Of a stretch of 7,095 nucleotides of DNA, positions 1-5,748 are shown piece after piece. Under the pieces are notes generated by a model. It saw only the letters and a list, made by a program, of their open reading frames with translations. It was not told the origin of the DNA and did no database searches. The DNA lies in assembly GCA_017304125.1 (NCBI GenBank), contig JAFKLV010000088.1, positions 1 to 7,095 on the forward strand, read 5' to 3'. The position numbers were made by a program, and so were the translations under genes. Positions within the stretch are counted from its first letter, which is position 1. Each line of letters begins with the position of its first letter. Source of the DNA: Sphingomonadales bacterium (GTDB taxonomy: Bacteria > Pseudomonadota > Alphaproteobacteria > Sphingomonadales > Sphingomonadaceae).

Positions 1-135
1 GCCACGCTCATCGAATGCTGCAAGCTCAACGCCGTCAACCCTCATGCATGGCTGACCGACACGCTCACCAGCCTCGCTCGCGGTCATCCTGCCAATCGCG
101 TCGGCGAACTCATGCCTTGGACCGCCGTGGCCTAA
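1..135 (+). CDS. tnpC: IS66 family transposase, C-terminal fragment (5' end outside window)
   Basis: Frame 1 is open from the first base and ends at TAA (133-135). It gives the last 44 residues of an IS66-type (TnpC) DDE transposase. The segment IECCKLNAVNPHAWLTD followed by RGHPANRVGELMPW matches the conserved IS66 C-terminal signature, in which a helix with the pattern LI..CKLN.V.P..YL precedes a short GHP..R..ELLPW tail. The catalytic DDE core would lie upstream of the window. The family transposes the element by DNA cleavage and strand transfer at its terminal repeats. Nothing suggests the C-terminus is broken, but whether the whole gene is intact cannot be judged. Confidence 0.88.
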   Translation, partial: ATLIECCKLNAVNPHAWLTDTLTSLARGHPANRVGELMPWTAVA

Positions 136-140
136 AAACA

Positions 141-148
141 CCGCTTAC
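141..148 (+). repeat. IS66 right terminal inverted repeat (outer tip)
   Basis: CCGCTTAC reads GTAAGCGG inward from the element's end, the usual outer bases of IS66-family inverted repeats. Only the tip can be delimited here because the left repeat is outside the window. The stop codon of the transposase lies six bases inside it, a normal distance for this family. Confidence 0.72.
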
Positions 149-355
149 GAAGCTATCAGCTAGTTCCGATAATGGAATTGGATCGCGGCTATCGAATACC
201 ACCTCACAAAGGTCTTCCGGTGCCCCATCCTTGATCTTCACGCCTGCCCTCCAAATGGCTGCCCCCACGATGGACCGGAACTCTTTATATGAAAAGGGCA
301 GCTCATAGGTGTGTTGAGCGATACCGTGCCATAAGCGGACGGCGGCTTGGCAACA
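149..355 (-). pseudogene. Degraded coding remnant next to the IS66 end
   Basis: Read on the minus strand, one frame is open from just after a TGA at 358-356 down to the IS66 terminus. It gives protein-like sequence such as TYELPFSYKEFRSIVGAAIW and, later, EDLCEVVFDSRDPIPLSELA. It has no ATG, GTG or TTG start and lies one frame away from the neighbouring polymerase-like gene, whose stop is at 305-303. Composition and residue use look like real coding sequence. I therefore read it either as the frameshifted tail of the polymerase-like gene or as a piece of another gene cut by IS66 insertion. I do not recognise the family. It does not contain the VHDS-type motif expected in the C-terminus of the polymerase-like family. 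Confidence 0.35.
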
Positions 356-1205
356 TCACGCGGGAACATTTCATACACGTAGCCGCATCCCTGCTGACAC
401 CCTTCAAGGCGTAGAGATCATCGGCGCGGCCGGTGGGAAGGGGTTCGTCCAGAAGCGCGTAGAGGAGTCGGAGCTGTGAGGCCCTCATGTCCACTTCGCC
501 TACGGCTTCCCCACCTAGCTTTATCCGGCGGCGGCGCTGCTCGCCCGTGTAGGACTCATAGGCCTTGCCCATGCCTTTAGTTCGGAGCGAGTAAAATCGG
601 CCTCCCCGGTTCCAAGCGTAGCCCGGCTCGTCACCGTTATTGAAGATGCGCCGAAGGCCGATGAAATCGGCACCAGTCACCCCGATCCCCGCCAGAAAAT
701 CGTTGTGGGCCTGAAGGTCGCCAAGGATCGGCTGGAGCTGGGGCAGGCTCATGTCCACAGGGAGGTTTTCTCCCTTCCGCATAACGCCCTCGCGGCGCTC
801 TTTGGTGGCCCGAAGTTCCACGAGCGGCCCAACACGACCCAGCGGAACGGCCGCGCTCTGCAACGGCTCTGGAGGACTCCAATGGTCCTTCCAGGCGTCC
901 AGGGAAATTCCCGCCGCCTTCACCTCCTCCAGCGCCTTCGCAGTCAGCTTGAAGCGGGCTTGATAACCGCCGCTCTGGACGACTGGCCCTTTGGCCCCGG
1001 TCGCGACGTTGGTGAAGCTAACGAGCCGCTGACGGCCAGGGGCGAAGGCAAGGAAGCCCGCGGTAACCATCGCGTCCTTCATCGGCTGGAAGACGTCGTA
1101 GCCAAACCCGAGGACCCGGCTTGGGAAAGCCTTAGGGGACGTGCCGTGATACCCAACGACCCCACGGGCCTCCAGCCTCAACAAGTCCGCCATGAGCGCC
1201 CGCAA
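303..1205 (-). CDS. DNA polymerase A-like mobile-element protein, probably truncated at both ends
   Basis: This 300-residue frame begins at TTG 1205; an in-frame ATG lies at 1193. Residues 202-208 (GRFYSLR) and 237-250 (GEVDMRASQLRLLY, D239) resemble the motif A region of family A DNA polymerases. They also resemble uncharacterised polymerase-like proteins of alphaproteobacterial plasmids and islands, where VD.RAS is followed by a second half with a VHDS motif. Here the similarity stops after LYALKGVSRDA (about residue 274). The last 25 residues look like out-of-frame reading and the expected C-terminal half is absent. Upstream, the same frame stays open to 1341 without an ATG, GTG or TTG. 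It has plausible coding sequence (RGLLDELVFPEPIKRLK), so the annotated start is probably not the ancestral one. No RBS is obvious. This is probably a non-functional remnant. The family call is by motif and recall only. Confidence 0.5.
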   Translation of the reverse strand: MRALMADLLRLEARGVVGYHGTSPKAFPSRVLGFGYDVFQPMKDAMVTAGFLAFAPGRQRLVSFTNVATGAKGPVVQSGGYQARFKLTAKALEEVKAAGISLDAWKDHWSPPEPLQSAAVPLGRVGPLVELRATKERREGVMRKGENLPVDMSLPQLQPILGDLQAHNDFLAGIGVTGADFIGLRRIFNNGDEPGYAWNRGGRFYSLRTKGMGKAYESYTGEQRRRRIKLGGEAVGEVDMRASQLRLLYALLDEPLPTGRADDLYALKGVSRDAATCMKCSRVMLPSRRPLMARYRSTHL

Positions 1206-2160
1206 TGCTGTCCGGCGCTTCGTTGTCGTGGACGGTTTCAGGCGCTTGATAGGCTCGGGAAAGACCAGCTCGTCTAGGAGCCCCTCGACTATCCGCTACG
1301 CCCCGCAGACCGTCGATGAAGAAACGCTCCTGAACACGACCCTAGGGGACCTCGTGCTCCGCTATGGCCGGGAGGTTTCCTCACTGAAGCGCGGCGCGAA
1401 GGCAGAGGCCTATAAGATCACCAAGATCGCCCAATCGTCGCTGGGCGGCATCCTGTTGCATGACTTACATTCCAAGGCGATCAGCCAGTACCGCAATGCC
1501 CGGCTGCAATGCGTTGAGCCGTCGACCGTCCGTATCGAGCTATCGATCATCCGCCGGTCCCTTGATGTTGCCCGCCGAGAGTGGGGTTTCGATATCCCGA
1601 AGAATCACGCCGCAATGGTAACCCTGCCGCCCCCGAGCAAAGGACGCGATCGGCGCTTGATGCCGGGGGAACTGGAGAGGCTGGAGCGGGAGCTATCCCA
1701 TCATCCCGTGGCCCTCGCGGTGGTCCGGTTTGCCGTCCATACGGCGATGAGGCGCGGCGAGATACTTCGCATCAAATGGCGGGACGTAAACCTCGCCATG
1801 CGCATGGTGTACCTCCCCCAGACCAAGAACGGCGATCCGCGGACCGTTCCGCTCCCTGACGGCGCCGTGGAGGTCCTGGAGGGCCTAGAGGCGACAGCGG
1901 AGGAGGCGTTTCCGATCGACGAGAGCGCTCTCCGGTGGGCGTGGGACCGGGCTTGCCTTGCGGCGAACATCCGTGACCTTCGCTTCCACGATCTGCGGCA
2001 TGAAGGCGTCTCTAGGCTCTTTGAGATGGGGTTGAGCGCCCCAGAGGTCGCCCTGATATCCGGGCACAAGACCATCGCCATGCTGATGCGATATCTCCAC
2101 CTGCGGCCGATCGAACTGGCGCGGAAACTGCAGGGCCTGAAGCTGCCGCCGTCCGCCTGA
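1192..2160 (+). CDS. Tyrosine recombinase / phage-type integrase with replaced N-terminus
   Basis: This is a site-specific recombinase of the phage integrase family, which breaks and joins DNA through a covalent tyrosine intermediate to move an element in or out of an attachment site. The catalytic residues are all visible: R187 in TAMRRGE, K212 in QTKNG, H266 and R269 in FHDLRHE, H292 in SGHK and the nucleophile Y301 in MRYLH. A core-binding (SAM-like) domain spans about residues 50-125 (TLGDLVLRYGREV to VARREWGF). Relatives normally carry an N-terminal arm-binding domain before the D..E....TTLGDL stretch. Here residues 1-38 are simply the antisense of the neighbouring minus-strand gene. ATG 1192 has no clear Shine-Dalgarno sequence, although the frame is open from 1150. 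The gene probably belonged to a genomic island or prophage. With an intact catalytic core but a chimeric N-terminus, its activity is doubtful. Confidence 0.88.
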   Translation: MSARNAVRRFVVVDGFRRLIGSGKTSSSRSPSTIRYAPQTVDEETLLNTTLGDLVLRYGREVSSLKRGAKAEAYKITKIAQSSLGGILLHDLHSKAISQYRNARLQCVEPSTVRIELSIIRRSLDVARREWGFDIPKNHAAMVTLPPPSKGRDRRLMPGELERLERELSHHPVALAVVRFAVHTAMRRGEILRIKWRDVNLAMRMVYLPQTKNGDPRTVPLPDGAVEVLEGLEATAEEAFPIDESALRWAWDRACLAANIRDLRFHDLRHEGVSRLFEMGLSAPEVALISGHKTIAMLMRYLHLRPIELARKLQGLKLPPSA

Positions 2161-2246
2161 AGGTAAGCGCCCACCCGGCGCCAGACGGATTGCAAGCGCC
2201 CCACGGAAACATTGCTTGCTTCTATCTCTTACGGCATCTTGTTGAG
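2161..2246. other. Short intergenic spacer after the integrase
   Basis: The spacer lies between the integrase stop and the ATG of the next gene. It contains a small GC hairpin (GCGCC 2167-2171 with GGCGC 2177-2181, loop of five) that overlaps GTAAGCG at 2163-2169. That heptamer is the same as the outer tip of IS66 repeats. No T-run follows the hairpin, so it is a poor terminator. I see no convincing promoter for the downstream gene. Confidence 0.35.
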
Positions 2247-2762
2247 ATGGCTGGGGTAACGATAGCAGAGTTCAGACGGATCGTGGATGCCGCTATGCTT
2301 GAGAGGGGGTATCGCAAGCATAAAATTCAGGGCGCTCAGACGAAAGTTTATGCGATCGGATCGGGGGACATTATTCGCTATTTCGGCCCACATGCCATTC
2401 GTCGCTCGTGGGGGTGCGAGCTACTTGGCGTTTTTGGCATCGATCTGCCAAACCTCCGTGAGTGGCTGTTGGCCCGTGGCCATGATCGCCCGATAAGCGG
2501 ATTGTGTTATTATATGACAAACGAGCGGCAATTTATGCGGCCGGTCGCAGTGGTAGATGAAACCGATCTGCCCAATTTGAAACCCTGGTTCGACGCGATC
2601 CATTCGCGTGTTCTAAGCCTGCCGTCCGATGTCCACGATCTCGCGACAGCCATGTCGGGCGCCGCTGACCATCTAAGGCTTTTACGTGAAAGCTCTCTAG
2701 ATTTCTGGCCTGGGTACAACGAGTGGATTAGGCGAGATAAATATGGAAACGCGCCACGTTAA
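2247..2762 (+). CDS. Hypothetical protein, 171 aa
   Basis: I do not recognise this protein. The chosen start is ATG 2247, giving MAGVTIAEFRRIVDAAML. The frame is open back to a TTG at 2190, but that extension reads less like protein. No strong Shine-Dalgarno sequence precedes either start. The product appears soluble, with no signal peptide or membrane segment. An N-terminal helix (about residues 5-20) leads into a mixed alpha/beta region with several aromatics (IIRYFGPHAIRRSWGCELLG, about 42-61). A charged, tryptophan-containing C-terminus follows (LDFWPGYNEWIRRDKYG). The helix followed by a basic turn and strands loosely recalls DUF4304-type proteins, but I would not assign it. Base composition is visibly less GC-rich than in the catabolic operon (codons such as TTT, ATT, AAA, TAT), which suggests acquired DNA. 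It converges with the small minus-strand gene across a hairpin. Confidence 0.6.
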   Translation: MAGVTIAEFRRIVDAAMLERGYRKHKIQGAQTKVYAIGSGDIIRYFGPHAIRRSWGCELLGVFGIDLPNLREWLLARGHDRPISGLCYYMTNERQFMRPVAVVDETDLPNLKPWFDAIHSRVLSLPSDVHDLATAMSGAADHLRLLRESSLDFWPGYNEWIRRDKYGNAPR

Positions 2763-2826
2763 CGGCGGCTTTCCACTACTTTGGGCCATTCACGCGGGAT
2801 GCGATGCGGACAGGCCCCAGGCGTGC

Positions 2827-2857
2827 AAAAGGGCCGGAAGGTCACCCCGCCCGGCCC
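2827..2857 (-). terminator. Rho-independent terminator (minus strand)
   Basis: On the minus strand, GGGCCGG (2857-2851) pairs perfectly with CCGGCCC (2837-2831) across a 13-nt loop and is followed directly by TTTT (2830-2827). It sits about 28 nt past the stop of the 62-residue gene, which it most likely ends. The same stem read on the plus strand lies about 70 nt past the 171-residue gene. It lacks a clean T-run there, so any bidirectional use would be weak. Confidence 0.65.
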
Positions 2858-2885
2858 GTTGCTGTCTTGAAGCGCTCCGGCGACC

Positions 2886-3074
2886 CTATGCGACGGCGAG
2901 AAGGGCCTCTAGGTCCCGCCGGGAGACCGCAACCGACTGCGGCCGGTTCTGGTCGTCACGCTGAAGAAGGACGAACATCCCATCGCCCATATAGTGGGCC
3001 GTGCCGTCCTCCAACGCGATCGCCGGTGCCGCCGGCTCGATTGCCGATGCCGCAGTGATCTTCCCAAACTTCAT
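2886..3074 (-). CDS. Small hypothetical protein, 62 aa
   Basis: The chosen start is ATG 3074, giving MKFGKITAASAIEPAAPAIA. A run of seven G on the minus strand, five bases before this ATG, can act as a Shine-Dalgarno sequence. The alternative TTG at 3149 would add 25 residues but has no ribosome site. The protein has an Ala/Pro-rich N-terminal part and then a compact strand-rich stretch (YMGDGMFVLLQRDDQNRPQS, residues 28-47). It ends in a short C-terminal helix with RRDLEALLA (52-60). No transmembrane segment, signal peptide or metal site is visible. Similar short proteins ending in PQSVALSRRDLE.LL occur, to my recollection, in sphingomonad plasmids and islands, with unknown function. It is followed by a good terminator and is probably a single-gene unit. 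Confidence 0.55.
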   Translation of the reverse strand: MKFGKITAASAIEPAAPAIALEDGTAHYMGDGMFVLLQRDDQNRPQSVAVSRRDLEALLAVA

Positions 3075-3248
3075 CAGAACCCCCCCGGTGTACACGAGCC
3101 CGCCGCGGGCCGTTGCGGCGCTTGTGACACAGCGCCCAGATAGGTACAAGATGATAGTCCAAACTTTAGAGGGGTGGCGTTAAATAGCTTTGAAAATTGG
3201 CCATTTTTCATAGGTTCGGCCGATCCCTGTAGCCGGCACCATTTCCCT
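3075..3248. other. Intergenic boundary between accessory DNA and catabolic operon
   Basis: This spacer separates the small minus-strand gene from the last gene of the catabolic operon. Around 3175-3215 it is AT-rich, unlike either flank, and holds the palindrome described separately. The minus strand downstream of the SDR stop has only an imperfect stem (GGT.CGGC 3213-3220 against GCCG..ACC 3231-3239) without a T-run. The operon's terminator is therefore not clear. Confidence 0.35.
3191..3210. repeat. 20-bp AT-rich near-perfect palindrome
   Basis: TGAAAATTGGCCATTTTTCA pairs with its own complement at 9 of 10 positions, with no loop. It lies about 40 bp past the SDR stop codon and upstream of the 62-residue gene. 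It could be a protein-binding dyad, such as an operator for the small gene, or part of a weak transcription end. A zero-loop palindrome is less typical of a terminator than of a protein site. Confidence 0.4.
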
Positions 3249-4007
3249 TCAGCTTGCGCGCGGCGACGGCGGCGTCACGGTGCGCGCGGCATCGACCAGC
3301 AGCTCGGCGCCATTGACCAGCAGCGCCTCGTCCGAGGCGAGATAGAGCGCGGCATAGGCGAATTGGCGCGGATCGCCCGCGCCCGGGCTTGCGGGCGGCA
3401 AGCCCATAGTCTGCCGCGCATTCCATACCATCGGGGTGTCGATCGTCCCCGGATGGATCGAGTTGCAGCGGATGCCATAGCCCTGATTCTGGCAATGCAC
3501 CGCGATCGATTTGGTCAGCGAGCGCACCGCGCCTTTCGACGCGCAATAAGCCGCGGCATAAGCCTCGCCGCTATGCGAGCCGACCGAGGCGATATTGACG
3601 ATCGATCGGCCGCCGCTTGCCTTCATCGCACGCACCGCCATCTGGCAACCGAGGAACACGCCATCGGCATTGACCGCCTGAATCCGCCGCCAGTCGGCGA
3701 AATCGGCATCCTCGATCGAGCCGGGGATCAGGACGCCGGCATTGTTGACCAGCACGTCGATCCGCCCGAACCGCTCGAGCGCCGCGCGGCCGACCGCATC
3801 CCATTGCTCGGGCGAGGAGACGTCATGACGCACGAACAACCCCGGCCGCGCGAGCCCGGCCGCGACAGCCTCGCCTGCCTCCGTCGCGACATCGGTGAGC
3901 ACGACATGCGCGCCTTCTTCCGCGAACAAGGTGGCGATCGCCGCGCCGAGCCCCATCGCCGCGCCAGTGACGATCGCGACCTTTCCCTCGAGCCGCCCGC
4001 CGGTCAT
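3249..4007 (-). CDS. SDR family NAD(P)-dependent oxidoreductase
   Basis: This 252-residue protein is a classical short-chain dehydrogenase that interconverts hydroxyl and keto groups. It has TGAAMGLG (14-21) for cofactor binding and an acidic D39 at the end of the second strand, which favours NAD(H) over NADP(H). D62 contacts adenine, followed by NNAG (88-91), N113, S141, Y154 and K158 of YCASK, and PG at 186-187. The full Asn-Ser-Tyr-Lys catalytic set is present and length is normal. The start ATG 4007 overlaps the stop of the upstream SnoaL-like gene as ATGA; a further 20 codons upstream are open but would run deep into that gene. It is the last gene of the operon. From context it probably oxidises a hydroxyl on a steroid- or isoprenoid-like acyl-CoA or its released ketone/aldehyde, but the substrate is not readable. 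Confidence 0.9.
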   Translation of the reverse strand: MTGGRLEGKVAIVTGAAMGLGAAIATLFAEEGAHVVLTDVATEAGEAVAAGLARPGLFVRHDVSSPEQWDAVGRAALERFGRIDVLVNNAGVLIPGSIEDADFADWRRIQAVNADGVFLGCQMAVRAMKASGGRSIVNIASVGSHSGEAYAAAYCASKGAVRSLTKSIAVHCQNQGYGIRCNSIHPGTIDTPMVWNARQTMGLPPASPGAGDPRQFAYAALYLASDEALLVNGAELLVDAARTVTPPSPRAS

Positions 4008-4552
4008 GCGTCGCCCGCCTCGCCGCGGAATGCCGCGACCAGCCGATAATAATCGTCGTCCGGCCACGGCACGCTATGCGTTTGCGCCGGCCAGTCGGCG
4101 TGGCGCGTCGTGGCCGGCATCACGGTCGAGAAATCGGCAAGACCGCGGCGGTGCAGGATCTTCCACACCCCGTCGCGGCATTCGCACAGATCGATGTAGC
4201 GCCCCTCGAAAAAGGCATCTTCCTCGCCCTCGCCGTCCGCCGCTTTGCGGCGATGATGCGCGAGATAATAACTCTCCGCCAGCGCACGATCGCCGCGCAC
4301 CTCGACCGACACGTTCGAGATATGATGCGCGGCGTGGAGGCAGCGCGCGATGATCGGCAGCGCATAATCGATGAAGCCGTCCGACGGGCCGTTATAGCCG
4401 CCGTGCGCGGTGGTCGCCTCGGGCCAATAGCATTGCCGCATCGCCGCGATATCCTTGCGATCATTGGCGCGCGCGCCGGCGTGGATCAGCGCGGTCACCG
4501 CCAGCGTCGCCTCGATCCGGTGGAGACGCTCCGCAAGGTCGGTGAGCGGCAT
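4004..4552 (-). CDS. SnoaL-like / nuclear transport factor 2 family protein
   Basis: This 182-residue protein has the layout of the SnoaL_4 branch of the NTF2-like cone fold. It starts with an N-terminal helix (IEATLAVTALIHAGARANDR, about 13-32). Next come DIAAMRQCYWPEATTAHGGY (34-53), the HHISN strand (76-80), VEVRGDRALAESYYLAHHRR (83-102) and a final sheet with EGRYIDLCECRDGVWKI (116-132). Members in catabolic clusters act as dehydratases, isomerases or hydratases on polycyclic substrates, or have no known activity. The conserved polar residues in the pocket (H50, H76, H77) fit an acid-base role, but this is inference. ATG 4552 shares one base with the TAA of the thiolase-like gene (TAATG), and its own stop overlaps the SDR start, so it is translationally coupled on both sides. 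Confidence 0.85.
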   Translation of the reverse strand: MPLTDLAERLHRIEATLAVTALIHAGARANDRKDIAAMRQCYWPEATTAHGGYNGPSDGFIDYALPIIARCLHAAHHISNVSVEVRGDRALAESYYLAHHRRKAADGEGEEDAFFEGRYIDLCECRDGVWKILHRRGLADFSTVMPATTRHADWPAQTHSVPWPDDDYYRLVAAFRGEAGDA

Positions 4553-5748
4553 TATTGCCCCTCGTCGCGGCTGATCGCGAAGGCGGTGGCCTTGGTCAGC
4601 CCGTTGGAGATCGTCGCGATCGCGCGCCGCGCGCCGGGCACCTGCCGCTCGCCGCCGCGATCGGTGACCTGGATCACCGCCTCGGCAAGCTGGGTCATGC
4701 CGTGAAGCCGCCCCTCGCCCAGCGCGCCGCCGCCGGTATTGACCGGCAGCTTGCCGCCAAGGCTACCGTGCCCGTCGCGCAGGAACGCCAGCCCCTCGCC
4801 GCGCGGCACGATGCCCAGCCCTTCGAGCCACAGATAAACGAACGGCGCGAACCCGTCGTACAATTGCGCAGTATCGAAATCGTGCGGCGCCATGCCGGTC
4901 GCTTCCCACAAGCGCGTCGCGACCTGTTCGCATCCGATCCAGATATCGTCGAGCGTCATCGGCACGCCGGTCGGCGGCGAATGGGTGCCGGCGGAAAAGC
5001 CGGTCAGCAATGCCGGCTTCTGCTTCAGATCGCGTGCGCGCTCGGTCGAGGTCAGCAGCAGCGCGACGCAACCGTCGACGGGGATGTCGCAATCGAGGAT
5101 CGACATCGGATCGGCGATCATCCGCGCGTTGCGATAATCATCCGCGACGAGCGGCTTGCCGCGCCAGAAGCCATGCGGATTGCGGCAGGTATTGGCCCGA
5201 TTGTCGACGATGTAGCGCGTGAAATCGTCGCGCGAATAGCCGAACATCTCGAAATAGCGTTTGACCACGCTCGCCGCCCAGGACGGCGGCCCGCTGAAAC
5301 CGAACGGCGCGAGCCATTGCTCGGGGCCGACCGCAAAGCGGTTCTCGTAGTTGATATAGCTGCCCGGCGGCACATGCAGCGCGCGATAGACGATGACATG
5401 GCTGCATACCCCGCTGGCGATCGCCATCGCGGCTTCCATGAAGGCCTGGGTGACCATGCCGTTGGTTGACCCGGTCCAGCGCGTATGGGTGTGGATACCG
5501 AGCCGCTCGCCGAGCGCCCAGGGGGTGACGACATCGACCCCCTCGACCGTCCCCTTCGCCCCGCCGTAGCGCGGCATCGACGGCGAGGTGGTCAGCCCGT
5601 CGAGCACACGGCGATCGACGCCCGCATCGCCGAGCGCCGCGTCCACCGCCTCCACCGCCAGGCTGGCGAGCGACCGTTCGGAACGCCGCGTCAGCGGGCT
5701 ATAGCCGACCCCGGCGACCGCGATCTTGTCCCTGAACGCCCACATCAT
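4552..5748 (-). CDS. Thiolase-like (SCP2/lipid-transfer type) protein, probable Ltp2-like acyl-CoA retro-aldolase
   Basis: The 398-residue product is a full-length thiolase-superfamily protein of the SCP2/lipid-transfer type. The N-terminal part (IAVAGVGYSPLTRRS, 9-23) and PVDGCVALLLTSTERA (223-238) are typical. So are the YDGF segment (297-300) and the NTGGGALGEGRLHG loop (337-350), which supplies H349. By eye, the position of the nucleophilic cysteine of true thiolases (NCSTGS in relatives) reads TRWTGST (89-95), with no cysteine. This argues against acyl transfer and for the retro-aldol cleavage of beta-hydroxyacyl-CoA carried out by Ltp2 and relatives. In those enzymes conserved tyrosines matter and a DUF35 protein is the obligate partner. 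The gene immediately upstream encodes such a DUF35 protein and overlaps as ATGA. ATG 5748 was preferred to the in-frame TTG 5787, which lies inside the upstream gene. The thiolase-family call is firm; the aldolase role is inferred. Confidence 0.87.
   Translation of the reverse strand: MMWAFRDKIAVAGVGYSPLTRRSERSLASLAVEAVDAALGDAGVDRRVLDGLTTSPSMPRYGGAKGTVEGVDVVTPWALGERLGIHTHTRWTGSTNGMVTQAFMEAAMAIASGVCSHVIVYRALHVPPGSYINYENRFAVGPEQWLAPFGFSGPPSWAASVVKRYFEMFGYSRDDFTRYIVDNRANTCRNPHGFWRGKPLVADDYRNARMIADPMSILDCDIPVDGCVALLLTSTERARDLKQKPALLTGFSAGTHSPPTGVPMTLDDIWIGCEQVATRLWEATGMAPHDFDTAQLYDGFAPFVYLWLEGLGIVPRGEGLAFLRDGHGSLGGKLPVNTGGGALGEGRLHGMTQLAEAVIQVTDRGGERQVPGARRAIATISNGLTKATAFAISRDEGQ

Larger units (their letters stand above)
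1..148 (+). mobile_element. Right end of an IS66-family insertion sequence
   Basis: The window starts inside an IS66-family element. Its transposase C-terminus is followed, six bases after the stop codon, by CCGCTTAC at 141-148. This is the inverse of the GTAAGCGG terminus typical of IS66-family inverted repeats, so the element very probably ends at 148. IS66 elements usually duplicate 8 bp of target, which would make GAAGCTAT (149-156) the candidate duplication. Its partner would lie beyond the left edge and cannot be checked. The element abuts a degraded minus-strand coding remnant. Confidence 0.85.

Noticed and set aside
15..308. 97-residue plus-strand open frame crossing the IS66 end
   Set aside because: It crosses the IS66 terminus and overlaps the real transposase frame out of phase. 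It has no family-like sequence and no ribosome site.
705..1277. 190-residue plus-strand open frame antisense to the polymerase-like gene
   Set aside because: Its composition is typical of an antisense shadow in GC-rich DNA, and the minus-strand frame carries the recognisable motifs.
1701..2212. Minus-strand open frames opposite the integrase (167 and 66 residues)
   Set aside because: They are rich in Arg and Ser and without motifs. The plus strand carries the complete recombinase catalytic set.
2191..2246. TTG 2190 start for the 171-residue gene
   Set aside because: The extra 19 residues do not look like protein of the same composition, and there is no ribosome site. The ATG at 2247 is more likely, though not certain.
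3174..4049. 291-residue plus-strand open frame opposite the SDR gene
   Set aside because: The Arg/His/Asp-rich translation is characteristic of antisense to GC-rich coding DNA. The minus frame has all SDR motifs.
4555..5469. 304-residue plus-strand open frame opposite the thiolase-like gene
   Set aside because: It is an antisense shadow; the opposite strand encodes an uninterrupted thiolase-family protein.
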